64,000 bases of DNA from Streptomyces sp. NBC_01231 (GCA_035999765.1 CP108521.1:9920001-9984000); one strand, 5' to 3'; positions 9,425-18,571 are shown, numbered from the stretch's first letter. Numbers and translations are program-made. The notes: generated by a model from the letters alone, not told the origin.

Positions 9425-9463
9425 GCGGGGGCCCTTCCGCCGACGGGCGGCGGGAGGCCCCGC
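9425..9463 (+). terminator. Hairpin terminator after amine operon
   Basis: A long nested stem begins 19 bases after the flavin oxidase stop: outer arms GCGGGGGCC and GGCCCCGC enclose an inner CCGCC/GGCGG stem. There is no T-tract, which is common for streptomycete terminators. Confidence 0.6.
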
Positions 9464-9730
9464 AGGCCTCGGGCGGTGGGCGCGTCGCGCCCCGGCCGGG
9501 CAGGGAACCGTCGGATCCGATACGCGCCAATAGCATCAACCCGTACCACAGGGCCGTCGGGCCTCACCGGCCCCGTCGCTCCATCCCGGCACACCCCCGC
9601 TACCGTGCGCATTTACGGACACTCCGCCGATCGCACGGCTTCATCACGTCGCCTTCACAGGACGCACACTTTCGGCCGGGCGGTGTCGAGTGAGTCGCCG
9701 CCGGGGCAGACGGTGCGCCCGTGGGATGCC
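9464..9730. other. Intergenic region, no gene recognised
   Basis: About 270 bases between the operon terminator and the promoter of the small secreted protein. It has less coding bias than the flanks and contains short AT-richer patches (around 9510-9535 and 9600-9665). I see no conserved ORF or RNA element in it. Confidence 0.4.
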
Positions 9731-9736
9731 TAGCCT
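9731..9736 (+). promoter_or_regulatory. Candidate -10 (TAGCCT), leaderless transcript
   Basis: TAGCCT lies eight bases before the ATG of the secreted-protein gene, matching the streptomycete TANNNT -10 element. Transcription would then start at or within a base or two of the ATG, and no Shine-Dalgarno sequence is visible, so a leaderless mRNA is likely. No convincing -35 is seen. Confidence 0.5.
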
Positions 9737-9744
9737 CCCAGGCC

Positions 9745-10272
9745 ATGCGATCACCACTGATGAGACGCTTCGGCCTCGGTGCCGTCCTCGCCCTCGCCCT
9801 CGCCGTGTTCGGCCTGGCCCCGACTGCGAGCGCGGCCGACCCGGCACCGGCCGAGCTGACGTTCGCCACCGACAGCGCCACCACCACGCCCGGCGGCACC
9901 GTGAACCTGTCGATGACGATCACCAACCACAAGACCTACGACATCTGGTTCGTGTACCAGACCATCGAACCGACGTGGCTGACCACCCAGCGCCCCGACC
10001 TGAAGTACAGCTTCACCGGCTGCAGCCTGGCCACGACCGCCGGCCCCACCCCGTGCTCCGGAACCGGACCCGCCAACCTCGGCACCAACTACGGCGCCAC
10101 CGTCCCGCCCGGCCAGAGCCGCACCGTCACGCTGACGGTCCAGGTGGCCGCCGACTCCGGCTGCAACGGCAACATCGGCTTCTACTCGTACTACTACGCC
10201 GAGTTCAGCGACAGCACCAACGCGAGCGGCGGTCCGGTCTACACGCCCGAGACCCGGGTGCTGTGTGCCTGA
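9745..10272 (+). CDS. Small secreted protein with beta-sandwich-like domain
   Basis: Predicted exported protein of 175 residues. It has a Sec signal peptide (MRSPLMRRFG, then a hydrophobic stretch, cleavage after TASA at about residue 30). The mature part resembles the surface repeat/DUF11-like fold: AELTFATDSATTTPGGTVNL, then TVPPGQSRTVTLTVQV, with an even spread of Thr, aromatic residues and four cysteines. The start is the ATG placed by the leaderless -10; an earlier in-frame GTG would disrupt the signal peptide. It stands alone between two operons in the same direction. A cell-surface or extracellular matrix role is suggested by export and by the neighbouring exopolysaccharide locus, but I do not recognise a specific family. 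Confidence 0.75.
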   Translation: MRSPLMRRFGLGAVLALALAVFGLAPTASAADPAPAELTFATDSATTTPGGTVNLSMTITNHKTYDIWFVYQTIEPTWLTTQRPDLKYSFTGCSLATTAGPTPCSGTGPANLGTNYGATVPPGQSRTVTLTVQVAADSGCNGNIGFYSYYYAEFSDSTNASGGPVYTPETRVLCA

Positions 10273-10365
10273 CGGCTCGACGGAAACAGGGGTGAGCGTA
10301 GCCAGTGTGACCTGAAACCGGCTGCGACCAGCTGTGCACTCCGGTATGGACCATTGGCACTCCGT

Positions 10366-10390
10366 CCGGCGGGCCCCAGTGGTCCGCCGG
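10366..10390 (+). terminator. Candidate hairpin terminator
   Basis: A 10-bp stem (CCGGCGGGCC with GGTCCGCCGG, one G-U pair) and a 5-base loop, 94 bases after the secreted-protein gene and before the deacetylase gene. No T-tract follows. Confidence 0.45.
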
Positions 10391-10678
10391 TGCGCCGCGC
10401 CGTGCCGGACCAGCACACAGAGCCCTCGCGTCCACCGGGTCACCCGTGCCCCCTGATGGAAAAACCCTCAATTCGGTTGCACGAGTGACCCGTTGGGCAC
10501 CTGCGGTTTTCCGTCATGTTTCGCAGGATGACCACGAAAGCTCCACACCTGCATCACTATGTGACGCGACGGATGTGTCGGCGACTGGCTTCTGAGGGGG
10601 ATGCCGGCGTCGCGCGAGGGGGTGCGTCCGCTCCATGGGAGCCGTACTCACCCCTGCCCGGGGAGGGGACTTCACCGC
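10391..10678 (+). promoter_or_regulatory. Upstream region of the exopolysaccharide cluster
   Basis: About 290 non-coding bases precede the first gene of the cluster. The stretch around 10456-10545 is distinctly AT-richer than its surroundings (for example GGAAAAACCCTCAATTCGG) and is the likely promoter region. A strong ribosome site GGGAGGGGA (10661-10669) precedes the ATG. I could not assign a sigma-factor or regulator motif. Confidence 0.4.
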
Positions 10679-12808
10679 ATGAAGCGGAGCATACGTACGA
10701 CCGCGCTCACGGTGGGCGCGGTCGTCGCCGCGGTCGGCCTGCCGGCCGGCGCGGCCCGAGCCGCCGACGCCACACCCCGCATCGATCTGCGGGTGCTGGT
10801 GGTGAGCGACGGCGGCCCGTCCACCGACGCCATCGCGGAGGAACTGGACACGGCCGGGACGCCGTACACCGAGATCGACCTCACACAGGCCGGTCGGCCC
10901 GTGATCGATGCCGGCTTCCTCGCGGACACCGTGGACGGCCGGCCGCGCGCCAGGTTCCAGGCCGTCGTGCTGCCCAACGACAACCCGTTCACCACCGGCT
11001 CGAGCGAGATGGCGGCGCTCGCGGCCTACGAGCAGACGTACGCCATTCCCCAGGTCGACGCCTACACCTACGCGCGTCCGGAAGCGGGTCTGCAGTACCC
11101 GGTCTTCGGCGGCTACTCCGGCAGCGTCGACGGCGTGCAGGCCTCGGTGACCTCCGCCGGCCGGGCGGGCCCCTTCGACTACCTCGACGGCACGGTGCCC
11201 TTCGAGGACAACGACCCGGCCGTGGGCGAGAGTTACGCCTACCTGTCGACGCCCGTGGCGGGCGCCGACTTCACCTCGTACGTCGACGCTCCGATCCCCG
11301 GGCGGTCGACGCGCGGCTCGCTGGTGGGCGAGTACCGGCACGACGGGCGACGCGAACTCGTCGTCACGTTCGTCTACAACCAGTACCAGCAGCAGTTCCG
11401 GCTGCTGGCCCGCGGCATCGTCGAGTGGATGACCGGCGGCGTCCACCTCGGCGCCTCCCGCAACTACTTCGCCGTCCACGTGGACGACGTGTTCGCCGCC
11501 GACGACCGCTGGAACAGCACCCTGAACTGCACGCCCGGCGACGTCGACTGCGCCGACCCCGACGCCGAGCCCGACCCGATCCGCATGACGCCCGCGGACG
11601 TCGACCACGCCATCGCCTGGCAGAACAGCCGGGGTCTCACCCTCGACCTCGCCTACAACGCCGCCGGCAGCGTCAACCAGCGCGAGGACAACAACGGCGT
11701 CGACGCCCTCGCCGACAAACTGATCGCGGACCGGAGCGAGTTCCGCTGGATCAACCACACCTACTCGCACCCCTTCCTGGGCTGCGTGCAGGACACCACG
11801 GTGGTGCCCTGGAAGTGCGCCACCAACGCGGACGGCAGCACCCGGTGGGTCAGTCGCGCGGAGATATCCGATGAGATAGCCATCAACCGCGTGTGGGGCC
11901 AGAGCGCCCGACTCCCGCTGGACGACGGCGAGTTGGTCACCGGCGAGCACTCCGGCATGAAGGTGCTGCCGCAGCAGCCCGAGGACAACCCCAACCTGGC
12001 GCTCGCCCTCGACGACAACGACATCACCTGGCTCGGCTCGGACAACTCCCGTGACCCCGCCCAGCGTCAGCTCGGCCCGGCCACCACCGTCCCCCGCTAC
12101 CCGATGAACGTCTTCTACAACGCGGGCCGGGCCGCCGACCAGGTCGACGAGTACAACTGGATCTACACCAGCCGTGCCCAGGGCGGCAGCGGCATCTGCG
12201 AGGACAACCCGGCCACGTCGACGTGCCTGCCGGCACCGCTGGACACGGCCACCGGCTACGCCGACCACATCGTGCCCCTGGAGAAACGAATCGCCCTCGG
12301 ACACGTCCTGTCCAACGATCCCAAGCCGCACTTCATCCACCAGTCCAACCTGGCCGAGGACCGCATCGCCTACCCGGTGCTGAACGGCGTCCTCGACGGC
12401 TACGACGCCCTGTTCGCGGACAACGCCCCCGTGGTGAACCTGCGGATGAAGGACATCGGCATCGAACTCCGGCGCAGAGCCGCCTGGCAGGCCGCCTTGA
12501 AGGACGGCCAGGTCACCGCCTACCGCATCGGCGACGCGGTGACCGTCCAGGCACCGGACGGACTCGCCGTGACCGCGACCGCGCCCACCGGCACCACCCT
12601 GGGTGGCACCGCCTTCGGCTCGGCGTACGCGGGCGGGACATCCGGCTGGACGCCCTCCGCCGGCACCCCGCTCACCCTCGCCCTGCCGGCCTCCGCCACG
12701 ACACCGGCCGCGGAGGCCGCCGCCCCCGCCCCGGCCACCGACCCCGCGCCGGACACCCGAGTCCCCGCCGGCGTGACCGAACAGGTTCCGTACCCCGCGG
12801 ACAACTGA
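10679..12808 (+). CDS. Secreted polysaccharide deacetylase, Agd3/CE18-like
   Basis: Exported protein of 709 residues with a Sec signal peptide (cleavage near AARA, about residue 28). Residues 40-250 look like an accessory beta-rich region. A NodB-type deacetylase region follows: metal motif with aspartates D269/D270 in YFAVHVDDVFAADD, and the second motif H360-T-Y-S-H364 in WINHTYSHPFLGC, where the two histidines would bind metal. A C-terminal beta domain and an Ala/Pro-rich tail (after about residue 660) end the protein. The overall size, the DDVF and HTYSH motifs and the neighbours suggest the family of Agd3, the fungal galactosaminogalactan deacetylase. It would de-N-acetylate exported polymer outside the cell. 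Chosen start: ATG behind GGGAGGGGA. Confidence 0.75.
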   Translation: MKRSIRTTALTVGAVVAAVGLPAGAARAADATPRIDLRVLVVSDGGPSTDAIAEELDTAGTPYTEIDLTQAGRPVIDAGFLADTVDGRPRARFQAVVLPNDNPFTTGSSEMAALAAYEQTYAIPQVDAYTYARPEAGLQYPVFGGYSGSVDGVQASVTSAGRAGPFDYLDGTVPFEDNDPAVGESYAYLSTPVAGADFTSYVDAPIPGRSTRGSLVGEYRHDGRRELVVTFVYNQYQQQFRLLARGIVEWMTGGVHLGASRNYFAVHVDDVFAADDRWNSTLNCTPGDVDCADPDAEPDPIRMTPADVDHAIAWQNSRGLTLDLAYNAAGSVNQREDNNGVDALADKLIADRSEFRWINHTYSHPFLGCVQDTTVVPWKCATNADGSTRWVSRAEISDEIAINRVWGQSARLPLDDGELVTGEHSGMKVLPQQPEDNPNLALALDDNDITWLGSDNSRDPAQRQLGPATTVPRYPMNVFYNAGRAADQVDEYNWIYTSRAQGGSGICEDNPATSTCLPAPLDTATGYADHIVPLEKRIALGHVLSNDPKPHFIHQSNLAEDRIAYPVLNGVLDGYDALFADNAPVVNLRMKDIGIELRRRAAWQAALKDGQVTAYRIGDAVTVQAPDGLAVTATAPTGTTLGGTAFGSAYAGGTSGWTPSAGTPLTLALPASATTPAAEAAAPAPATDPAPDTRVPAGVTEQVPYPADN

Positions 12809-12904
12809 ACCGCGCACCCACTCAAGGACCGACCGCGGTCCCGTCCGCCATCCGTGGCCGGGACCGGTACGAACCACCCCACACCTCGGCCGTGGAGCAC
12901 ACCG

Positions 12905-14413
12905 ATGCACGTTCCCCACGCCGCGCGACGCCCCGGCGCGACGCGCGTCACCCTGCTCACCGAAGGCACCTACCCACACAGTCACGGCGGCGTGAGTGTC
13001 TGGTGCGACCAACTCGTCCAGGGCATGCCCGACATCGCCTTCGACGTCGTCGCCGTCACCGGCACCGGACGCGAACCCGTCGTCTGGGACCTGCCCGCCC
13101 ATGTGACGCGGGTCCTGTCCGTCCCCATGTGGGGCGCCCCGCCCGAGGGCCGCGCGCCCCGGGGCCGCGCCCGCAACCAACTAGCCGCCGCCTACGAGCA
13201 GTTCCTGACCGCGCTGCTCGACCCGTGCGCCGAGGACGGCTTCCCGCCCGCCCTGTACGCCATGGCGCGCGCCGCCACGGACGGCACGCTGAGCCCGTTC
13301 CTGCGCGGCGACCGGGCCGTCACGATCCTGGCCGACGTGTGGAACCGGCCGGGCCTGGCGGTGCGCGAGTCCGGTCCCACGCTGCACGACGCGCTCACCG
13401 CGACCGCCCTGCTGGAACACGCCCTGCGCCCGCTGGCCGCACCGCTGCCCGAGAACGGGGTCGCGCACGCCGTCAGCGGCGGGGTCGCCGCGCTGCCCGG
13501 CCTCGCCGCGCTCCACCAGCACGGTGTACCCCTGCTGCTGACCGAGCACGGCGTCTATCTGCGTGAGCGCTACCTCGGCTACCGCACCGCCCCCTACCGC
13601 TGGCCCGTGAAGGCCGTGGTCCTCGGCTTCTTCCGGCTGCTCGCCGAGGAGAGCTACCGCCGGGCGGCCCTGATCACGCCCGGCAACCGCTACAACCGGC
13701 TCTGGGAGGAACAGGGCGGTGCCGACCCGGAGTCGATCCGCACGGTCTACAACGGCGTGGACCCGGCCGCGTTCCCGCCGGCCGGGCCCGAGCCGCAGGC
13801 ACTCACCCTCAGCTGGGCGGGCCGGGTCGACCCCATCAAGGACCTGGAGACCCTCATCCGGGCCTTCTCCCTCGTACGGGCCCAACTCCCCGACGCGCGG
13901 CTGCGGTTGTTCGGCGGGACACCGCGTGGCGGAGAGGCCTACCGGGAACGCTGCGAGGCGCTGGCCGCCGAACTCGGGCACGCGGACGCGGTCACCTTCG
14001 AAGGCCGCGTCGACGACATCAAGGACGCCTACGCGGCCGGCAACGTGGTCATGCTGTCCAGCATCAGCGAGGGCTTCCCGTTCACCCTGATCGAGGCCAT
14101 GTCGTGCGGGCGGGCCACCGTCTCCACCGACGTGGGCGGAGTACGGGAGGCCGTCGGCGACACCGGCCTCGTCGTACCACCGCGCGATCCCGCGGCGATG
14201 GCGGCGGCAGCGCTGGAACTGCTCCGCGATCCCGCACGGCGCCGGGCGATGGGAGAGGCGGCGCGGCTGCGGGTGATCGAGCAGTTCACCCTGCGCCAGA
14301 CCATCGACACCTTCCGCGCGATCTACCTCGAACTGCCCACGCTGGAACGGCGGTCGAAGCCCGCGCCGACCATGTCCGAGGCGCTCGCGCCGGTGAGCAC
14401 GGTGGCCGGATGA
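12905..14413 (+). CDS. pelF: GT4 glycosyltransferase, PelF-like
   Basis: Cytosolic retaining glycosyltransferase of 502 residues. The N-terminal DUF3492-like domain starts TLLTEGTYPHSHGGVSVWCD, the hallmark of PelF, the enzyme that polymerises UDP-N-acetyl-hexosamine in Pel biosynthesis. LLTEHGVYLRERYL in the middle is also PelF-like. The GT4 C-terminal domain has the donor-binding EX7E motif as E389...E397 (SISEGFPFTLIEAMSCG). A GGAG lies about ten bases before the chosen ATG. It follows the deacetylase gene after 96 bp and overlaps the membrane-protein gene by 4 bp, the latter being the same pairing as PelF-PelG. It is probably the polymerase of this locus. Confidence 0.85.
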   Translation: MHVPHAARRPGATRVTLLTEGTYPHSHGGVSVWCDQLVQGMPDIAFDVVAVTGTGREPVVWDLPAHVTRVLSVPMWGAPPEGRAPRGRARNQLAAAYEQFLTALLDPCAEDGFPPALYAMARAATDGTLSPFLRGDRAVTILADVWNRPGLAVRESGPTLHDALTATALLEHALRPLAAPLPENGVAHAVSGGVAALPGLAALHQHGVPLLLTEHGVYLRERYLGYRTAPYRWPVKAVVLGFFRLLAEESYRRAALITPGNRYNRLWEEQGGADPESIRTVYNGVDPAAFPPAGPEPQALTLSWAGRVDPIKDLETLIRAFSLVRAQLPDARLRLFGGTPRGGEAYRERCEALAAELGHADAVTFEGRVDDIKDAYAAGNVVMLSSISEGFPFTLIEAMSCGRATVSTDVGGVREAVGDTGLVVPPRDPAAMAAAALELLRDPARRRAMGEAARLRVIEQFTLRQTIDTFRAIYLELPTLERRSKPAPTMSEALAPVSTVAG

Positions 14414-15825
14414 GCGGGCCGATATCCCTCGAACCCGGCGGCGCCGAACAGGACACCCTGGCCCTGCGGCTGGCCGAGACCCGCCCGCCGCGCCGCCGCC
14501 CGCGCTGGGCCCTCGACGACGCCACGCTCGCCATCCGGCTGCCGAGGCGCGGCCCCGACGAGGAGGCGGTCAGCGCACTGGCCGCCGAACTCGCCGACCG
14601 TGTCGGCCCCGCCGTCCACCCCTACGAGGTCGCCGCGCTGCTGGAGGCGGAGGGCCTGTCCGCCTCCCTCATCAAGGAACGCTACGGCCACCCGAACCTG
14701 TTCTCGCTGGCCTCCGCCCTGTACGAACGGGTACCGCGCACCTTCCCGGAGCCCGCGCCCACGGCCGACCCCTGGCGCCCGGACACCGTCCGCTGCCTCC
14801 TGCGCGGAGTGCTGTTCGCGCTGCCCGGGCTCGCCTACCTGCTGACCGCGCCGCTCTGGAACGCCGAAGGCCACGCCTCGGCCCTGATCGTGGCCGGACT
14901 CGTCTCCTGGGCCTGGGGACAGGCCCTCGGCCACCGGGCCCACCTGCGGATGGCCACCGGCAGACGGGAGGCCGGCCGTACGCTCCTGGCCGGCGCGCCC
15001 GCGGGGGCGGCGGTGGCCACCGCCGTCGCGGCGCTACCTGCCGGTGGCGGCCCGTTGACGCTGGTGGCGGCCGCGCAGTCGGCGTACCTCGCGGCGGCCG
15101 GCATCCTGCTGGTGCTGGGCCGGGAACGGCTGCTGCTCGCCGCGCTCAGCCCACTGGTCGCCGGCACCGCCGTCCTGCCGTGGTGGGAGCCGGGCCCTTT
15201 GCCGCGGGCGGGGCTGCCGCTCCTGGCGTTGCTCGCCACACTCGCCGTCACCGGCCGGGCCCTGTGGACCGTCCTCGCCGTCCCGGCCGTGTCCGGCGCC
15301 ACCCGGCCCCGCCTGCTGTGGTCCCTGCCGTACGGCCTGTTCGGGCTGGCGGCCGGGGTGCTGGTCCTGCTGGAGGGGCGACAGGAGCCGTACGCGGTGA
15401 TCGTGCTGACCGTCAGCATGGGGCCGGCCGAGTGGCTGCTGTACCGCTACCGCGGCCTGTCGGTCGCCGCCCTGCGCGCCACCGCGACGCCCGCCGGGTT
15501 CCTGCTCCGCTCGGCCGGCATCCTCGCCCTCTGTCTCCTCGGCTACCTCCTGCCGCTGTTCCCCGCCGCCCTGCTCACCGGCGCCGAACCGGCCACCCTG
15601 CTGCTGCTCGCGGCCACCCTGTGGACCGCGCTGCTGCTCCAGGCGTTCGGGGCGGCCTGGCCCTCGGCCACGATCTCCCTCGCCGCCGCCGGCGGCGCCG
15701 GCGTGGTCGCCCTGCTGCACCTCCCACCGGGGCCGACGGCGCTGCCGTGGGCCTGCGGCGCGGCGGCGCTGTGTCTGGCCGGGTGCGCCCTGTGGTTCCT
15801 CGGACGGCCGGCCCCGCACGTCTGA
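14410..15825 (+). CDS. 12-TM membrane protein, probable PelG-like exporter
   Basis: Integral membrane protein of 471 residues, coupled by an ATGA overlap to the PelF-like gene. The first 130 residues are soluble, charged and Arg/Pro-rich; from about residue 135 I count twelve hydrophobic segments to the C-terminus. PelG, the partner of PelF, also has 12 helices and belongs to the flippase superfamily, but the N-terminal region here does not look like PelG and the match is by topology and position, not by a motif. The soluble region contains an ALLEAEGLSASLIKERYGHP segment reminiscent of a small helical regulatory domain. Role proposed: translocation of the growing polymer. It could instead be an unrelated accessory protein. 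Confidence 0.6.
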   Translation: MSGPISLEPGGAEQDTLALRLAETRPPRRRPRWALDDATLAIRLPRRGPDEEAVSALAAELADRVGPAVHPYEVAALLEAEGLSASLIKERYGHPNLFSLASALYERVPRTFPEPAPTADPWRPDTVRCLLRGVLFALPGLAYLLTAPLWNAEGHASALIVAGLVSWAWGQALGHRAHLRMATGRREAGRTLLAGAPAGAAVATAVAALPAGGGPLTLVAAAQSAYLAAAGILLVLGRERLLLAALSPLVAGTAVLPWWEPGPLPRAGLPLLALLATLAVTGRALWTVLAVPAVSGATRPRLLWSLPYGLFGLAAGVLVLLEGRQEPYAVIVLTVSMGPAEWLLYRYRGLSVAALRATATPAGFLLRSAGILALCLLGYLLPLFPAALLTGAEPATLLLLAATLWTALLLQAFGAAWPSATISLAAAGGAGVVALLHLPPGPTALPWACGAAALCLAGCALWFLGRPAPHV

Positions 15826-15911
15826 CACCCCCGTCGACAGGGCCGAAAACCCGGCCGACCCCCGCACGATCCCTTGCTCCACTCCCGCAACCAACCGGAA
15901 GGACTCCCGAG

Positions 15912-16913
15912 TTGAACTCCGCACCGCTCGCCGCCGTCACCGGAGCCGAGGGTTTCATCGGCTCGCACCTCACCGAGGCGCTGGTCGCCTCCGGGCACCG
16001 GGTCAGAGCCATGGCCCAGTACAACTCGTTCTCCTCCTACGGCTGGCTCGAGACCCTGCACCCGGACGTCCTCGACCAGGTGGAGATCGTCCTCGGCGAC
16101 GTCCGGGACCCCGGCTCGGTCCGCGGCCTGCTCGAAGGGGCCGACGTCGCCTACCACCTGGCCGCCCTGATCGCGATCCCGTACTCGTACCAGGCGCCGC
16201 ACAGCTACGTGGACACCAACGTCACCGGCACCCTCAACGTGCTGGAGGCGGTACGCGTGCTCGGCACGCCCCGGCTGGTGCACACCTCCACCAGCGAGAC
16301 GTACGGCACCGCGCAGACCGTGCCCATCACCGAGGACCACCCCATCAACACTCAGTCGCCGTACGCCGCTTCGAAAGCGGGCGGCGACCGGCTGGCCGAC
16401 AGTTACCACGCCAGCTTCGACACCCCGGTCGTGACACTGCGGCCCTTCAACACCTTCGGGCCCCGCCAGTCCATGCGCGCGGTCATCCCCACCGTGATCG
16501 GCCAGGTCGCCGCGGGGGAGCGCACCATCACCCTCGGAGACCTGCGTCCCACCCGGGACTTCACCTTCGTCAAGGACACCGCGCAGGCGTTCCTCGCCGT
16601 GGGCACCGCGCCCGCCGAGCAGGTCGTGGGCCGCACCCTCAACGCCGGTACGGGCGGCGAGATCTCCGTCGGCGACCTGGTCGCCCTGATCGGCAAGGTG
16701 ATGGACACCGCCCTCGACGTCCACGCGGACCCCCAGCGGATCCGGCCCGCCAACTCCGAGGTCATGCGGCTGGTCGCGGACGCGAGCCGACTCACCGCCG
16801 CCACGGGCTGGCAACCCGCCCACACCTTGGAGGAAGGGCTCGCGCACACCGTGGAGTTCTTCGGCGACCCGGCCAACCTGGCCCGCTACAAGACCGGCAT
16901 CTACAACATCTGA
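15912..16913 (+). CDS. NAD-dependent nucleotide-sugar epimerase/4,6-dehydratase, LegB-like
   Basis: Extended short-chain dehydrogenase of 333 residues that starts at a TTG behind GGAAGGA (15897-15903); the sequence upstream of this codon does not code for the family. The NAD motif is GAEGFIG (residues 11-17) and the catalytic pair is Y151/K155 (SPYAASKAG). The segment RAMAQYNSFSSYGWLETL is characteristic of LegB-type UDP-GlcNAc 4,6-dehydratases and related enzymes. It would act on a UDP-N-acetylhexosamine, either making a 4-keto-6-deoxy sugar or acting as a 4-epimerase (the role Uge3 plays for galactosaminogalactan in fungi). The sequence alone does not decide between these. It lies 86 bp after the membrane-protein gene. 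Confidence 0.85.
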   Translation: MNSAPLAAVTGAEGFIGSHLTEALVASGHRVRAMAQYNSFSSYGWLETLHPDVLDQVEIVLGDVRDPGSVRGLLEGADVAYHLAALIAIPYSYQAPHSYVDTNVTGTLNVLEAVRVLGTPRLVHTSTSETYGTAQTVPITEDHPINTQSPYAASKAGGDRLADSYHASFDTPVVTLRPFNTFGPRQSMRAVIPTVIGQVAAGERTITLGDLRPTRDFTFVKDTAQAFLAVGTAPAEQVVGRTLNAGTGGEISVGDLVALIGKVMDTALDVHADPQRIRPANSEVMRLVADASRLTAATGWQPAHTLEEGLAHTVEFFGDPANLARYKTGIYNI

Positions 16914-16956
16914 CCTCGTCCGGCACGTCTGCGCACGTACACGAAGGAGGAGCCCC

Positions 16957-17670
16957 ATGCACGCAGTGATCCTGGCGGGAGGCAAGGGCGTTCGGCTGCG
17001 GCCCTACACCACCGCGCTGCCCAAGCCGCTCGTCCCCATCGGCGACCAGCATGCGATCCTGGAGATCGTGCTGCGGCAGCTCAGCACGGCAGGCTTCACC
17101 AGTTGCACCATCGCCATCGGCCATCTCGGCGAGATCATCCGCGCCTACGTCGGCGACGGCTCCCAGTGGGGCCTCACCGTCGACTACGCCACCGAGGAGA
17201 GCCCGCTGGGCACCATGGGCCCGCTGCTCACCCTGCGGGACAGTCTGCCCGAGCACTGCCTGGTGATGAACGGTGACGTCCTGACCGACCTCGACTACGC
17301 CGACGTCCTGCGCACGCACCGCGACTCGGGCGCACCGCTGACCATCGCCACGTACGCCCGCAAGGTGCAGATCGACTTCGGGGTGCTGACCACCGACTCG
17401 AGCCGGGTCGTGGCCTTCACCGAGAAGCCGAGCATGGACTACCGCGTCTCCATGGGCGTCTACGGCCTGTCCCGCTCGACGCTCGAGGGCTACACGCCCG
17501 GACTCCCGCTCGGCTTCGACGAGTTGGTGCTGGACCTGTTGGCCGTTCAGAACCAGCCGCACGCCTACGAGTTCGACGGATACTGGCTGGACATAGGTCG
17601 CCCGGACGACTACGACCGGGCCAACGCCGAGTTCACCACCCGCAAGTCGCATCTGCTCAAGGGAGCCTGA
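16957..17670 (+). CDS. Sugar-1-phosphate nucleotidyltransferase
   Basis: Nucleotidyltransferase of 237 residues that activates a sugar phosphate to an NDP-sugar. The nucleotide-binding signature LAGGKGVRLRPYT is at residues 6-18, the metal motif MNGDVLTD follows in mid-protein, and the sugar-binding FTEKP and WLDIGRPDDY segments are present. It is a short form (about 240 residues) lacking a left-handed beta-helix, so it carries no acetyltransferase. It has a canonical ribosome site (GAAGGAGGAG). Together with the two SDR genes on either side it forms a nucleotide-sugar supply module for the glycosyltransferase. Confidence 0.88.
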   Translation: MHAVILAGGKGVRLRPYTTALPKPLVPIGDQHAILEIVLRQLSTAGFTSCTIAIGHLGEIIRAYVGDGSQWGLTVDYATEESPLGTMGPLLTLRDSLPEHCLVMNGDVLTDLDYADVLRTHRDSGAPLTIATYARKVQIDFGVLTTDSSRVVAFTEKPSMDYRVSMGVYGLSRSTLEGYTPGLPLGFDELVLDLLAVQNQPHAYEFDGYWLDIGRPDDYDRANAEFTTRKSHLLKGA

Positions 17671-17677
17671 GCGCCGC

Positions 17678-18571
17678 ATGCGTATTCTCGTCCTGGGGCA
17701 CACCGGTTATCTGGGTGCCCATGTCGTCGAGCGGCTGCGCGCCCTGCCGGGCGCGCTGGTCCTCGGCGGCGGCCGCTCGTCCGCCGCCGAGATCCCCGTC
17801 GATCTGGCCTCCGTCCGCTCGGAGCAACTGGCCAAGACCCTCGCGGGCGCCGCGCCCGACACCGTGATCAACTGCGCGGGCGCGACCGGCGGGGACGCGG
17901 TGACCCTCGCGGAGGTCAACGCCCGCGGCCCCGCCGTGCTGTGCGCCGCGCTGCGCGAGGCGGCGCCCGCGGCGCGTCTGGTCCACCTCGGCTCGGCCGC
18001 CGAGTACGGTCCCGGCGTCCCGGACACCCGGGTGCCGGAGGCGGCGGCCACCCGCCCGGTCGGACCGTACGGTGCGACCAAGCTCGCCGGCACGGTCGCG
18101 GTGACCTGCTCCGGCCTGGACGCGGTGGTGCTGCGGGTGGGCAATCCGGTGGGGCCCGGGGCGCCGGCCGGCGGGCTGCCCGGCCGGATCGCCGGACTGC
18201 TGCGCGCGGCCGGCCCGGACCCGGACGCGGTGCTGCGGCTCGGCGACCTGTCCGCGTACCGCGACTTCGTCGACGTACGCGACCTGACCCGGGCGGTGGC
18301 CCTCGCGGTCACCGCCCCCGGCCCGCTGCCGCCCGTCCTCAACATCGGCGGCGGCCGGGCCGTCCCGGTGCGTGACCTGGTGCGGGGCCTGGCCGACAGG
18401 GCCGGCTTCCGCGGGCGGATCGAGGAGAACGCCGCCGGGTCCGCCCGCGCGGCTCAGGTGTCCTGGCAGTGCTCCGACATCACCGCGGCCGAGAAGGCCC
18501 TGGGCTGGCACCCGGCGCACACCCTCGACGACGCGCTGGCCGCACTCTGGGAAGGCGACGGTACGCCGTGA
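17678..18571 (+). CDS. NAD(P)-dependent sugar epimerase/reductase, RmlD/GalE-type SDR
   Basis: Extended SDR protein of 297 residues, eight bases after the nucleotidyltransferase. The dinucleotide motif is LVLGHTGYLGAHV (glycines at 7, 10 and 13) and the catalytic pair is Y131/K135 in PYGATKLAG. The NAG-type element is NCAGATGG. Its sequence lies between dTDP-4-dehydrorhamnose reductases and UDP-sugar 4-epimerases, so it may reduce or epimerise the keto sugar made by the TTG-started SDR. It ends in a GTGA overlap with the spherulin-like gene, placing sugar supply and polymer processing in one operon. Confidence 0.82.
   Translation: MRILVLGHTGYLGAHVVERLRALPGALVLGGGRSSAAEIPVDLASVRSEQLAKTLAGAAPDTVINCAGATGGDAVTLAEVNARGPAVLCAALREAAPAARLVHLGSAAEYGPGVPDTRVPEAAATRPVGPYGATKLAGTVAVTCSGLDAVVLRVGNPVGPGAPAGGLPGRIAGLLRAAGPDPDAVLRLGDLSAYRDFVDVRDLTRAVALAVTAPGPLPPVLNIGGGRAVPVRDLVRGLADRAGFRGRIEENAAGSARAAQVSWQCSDITAAEKALGWHPAHTLDDALAALWEGDGTP

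Noticed and set aside
10514..13180. Very long open frame (888 codons) on the minus strand
   Set aside because: It is the antisense of the deacetylase and PelF-like genes; its translation is low-complexity (Gly/Val/Arg/Asp) without domains, the usual shadow in GC-rich DNA.
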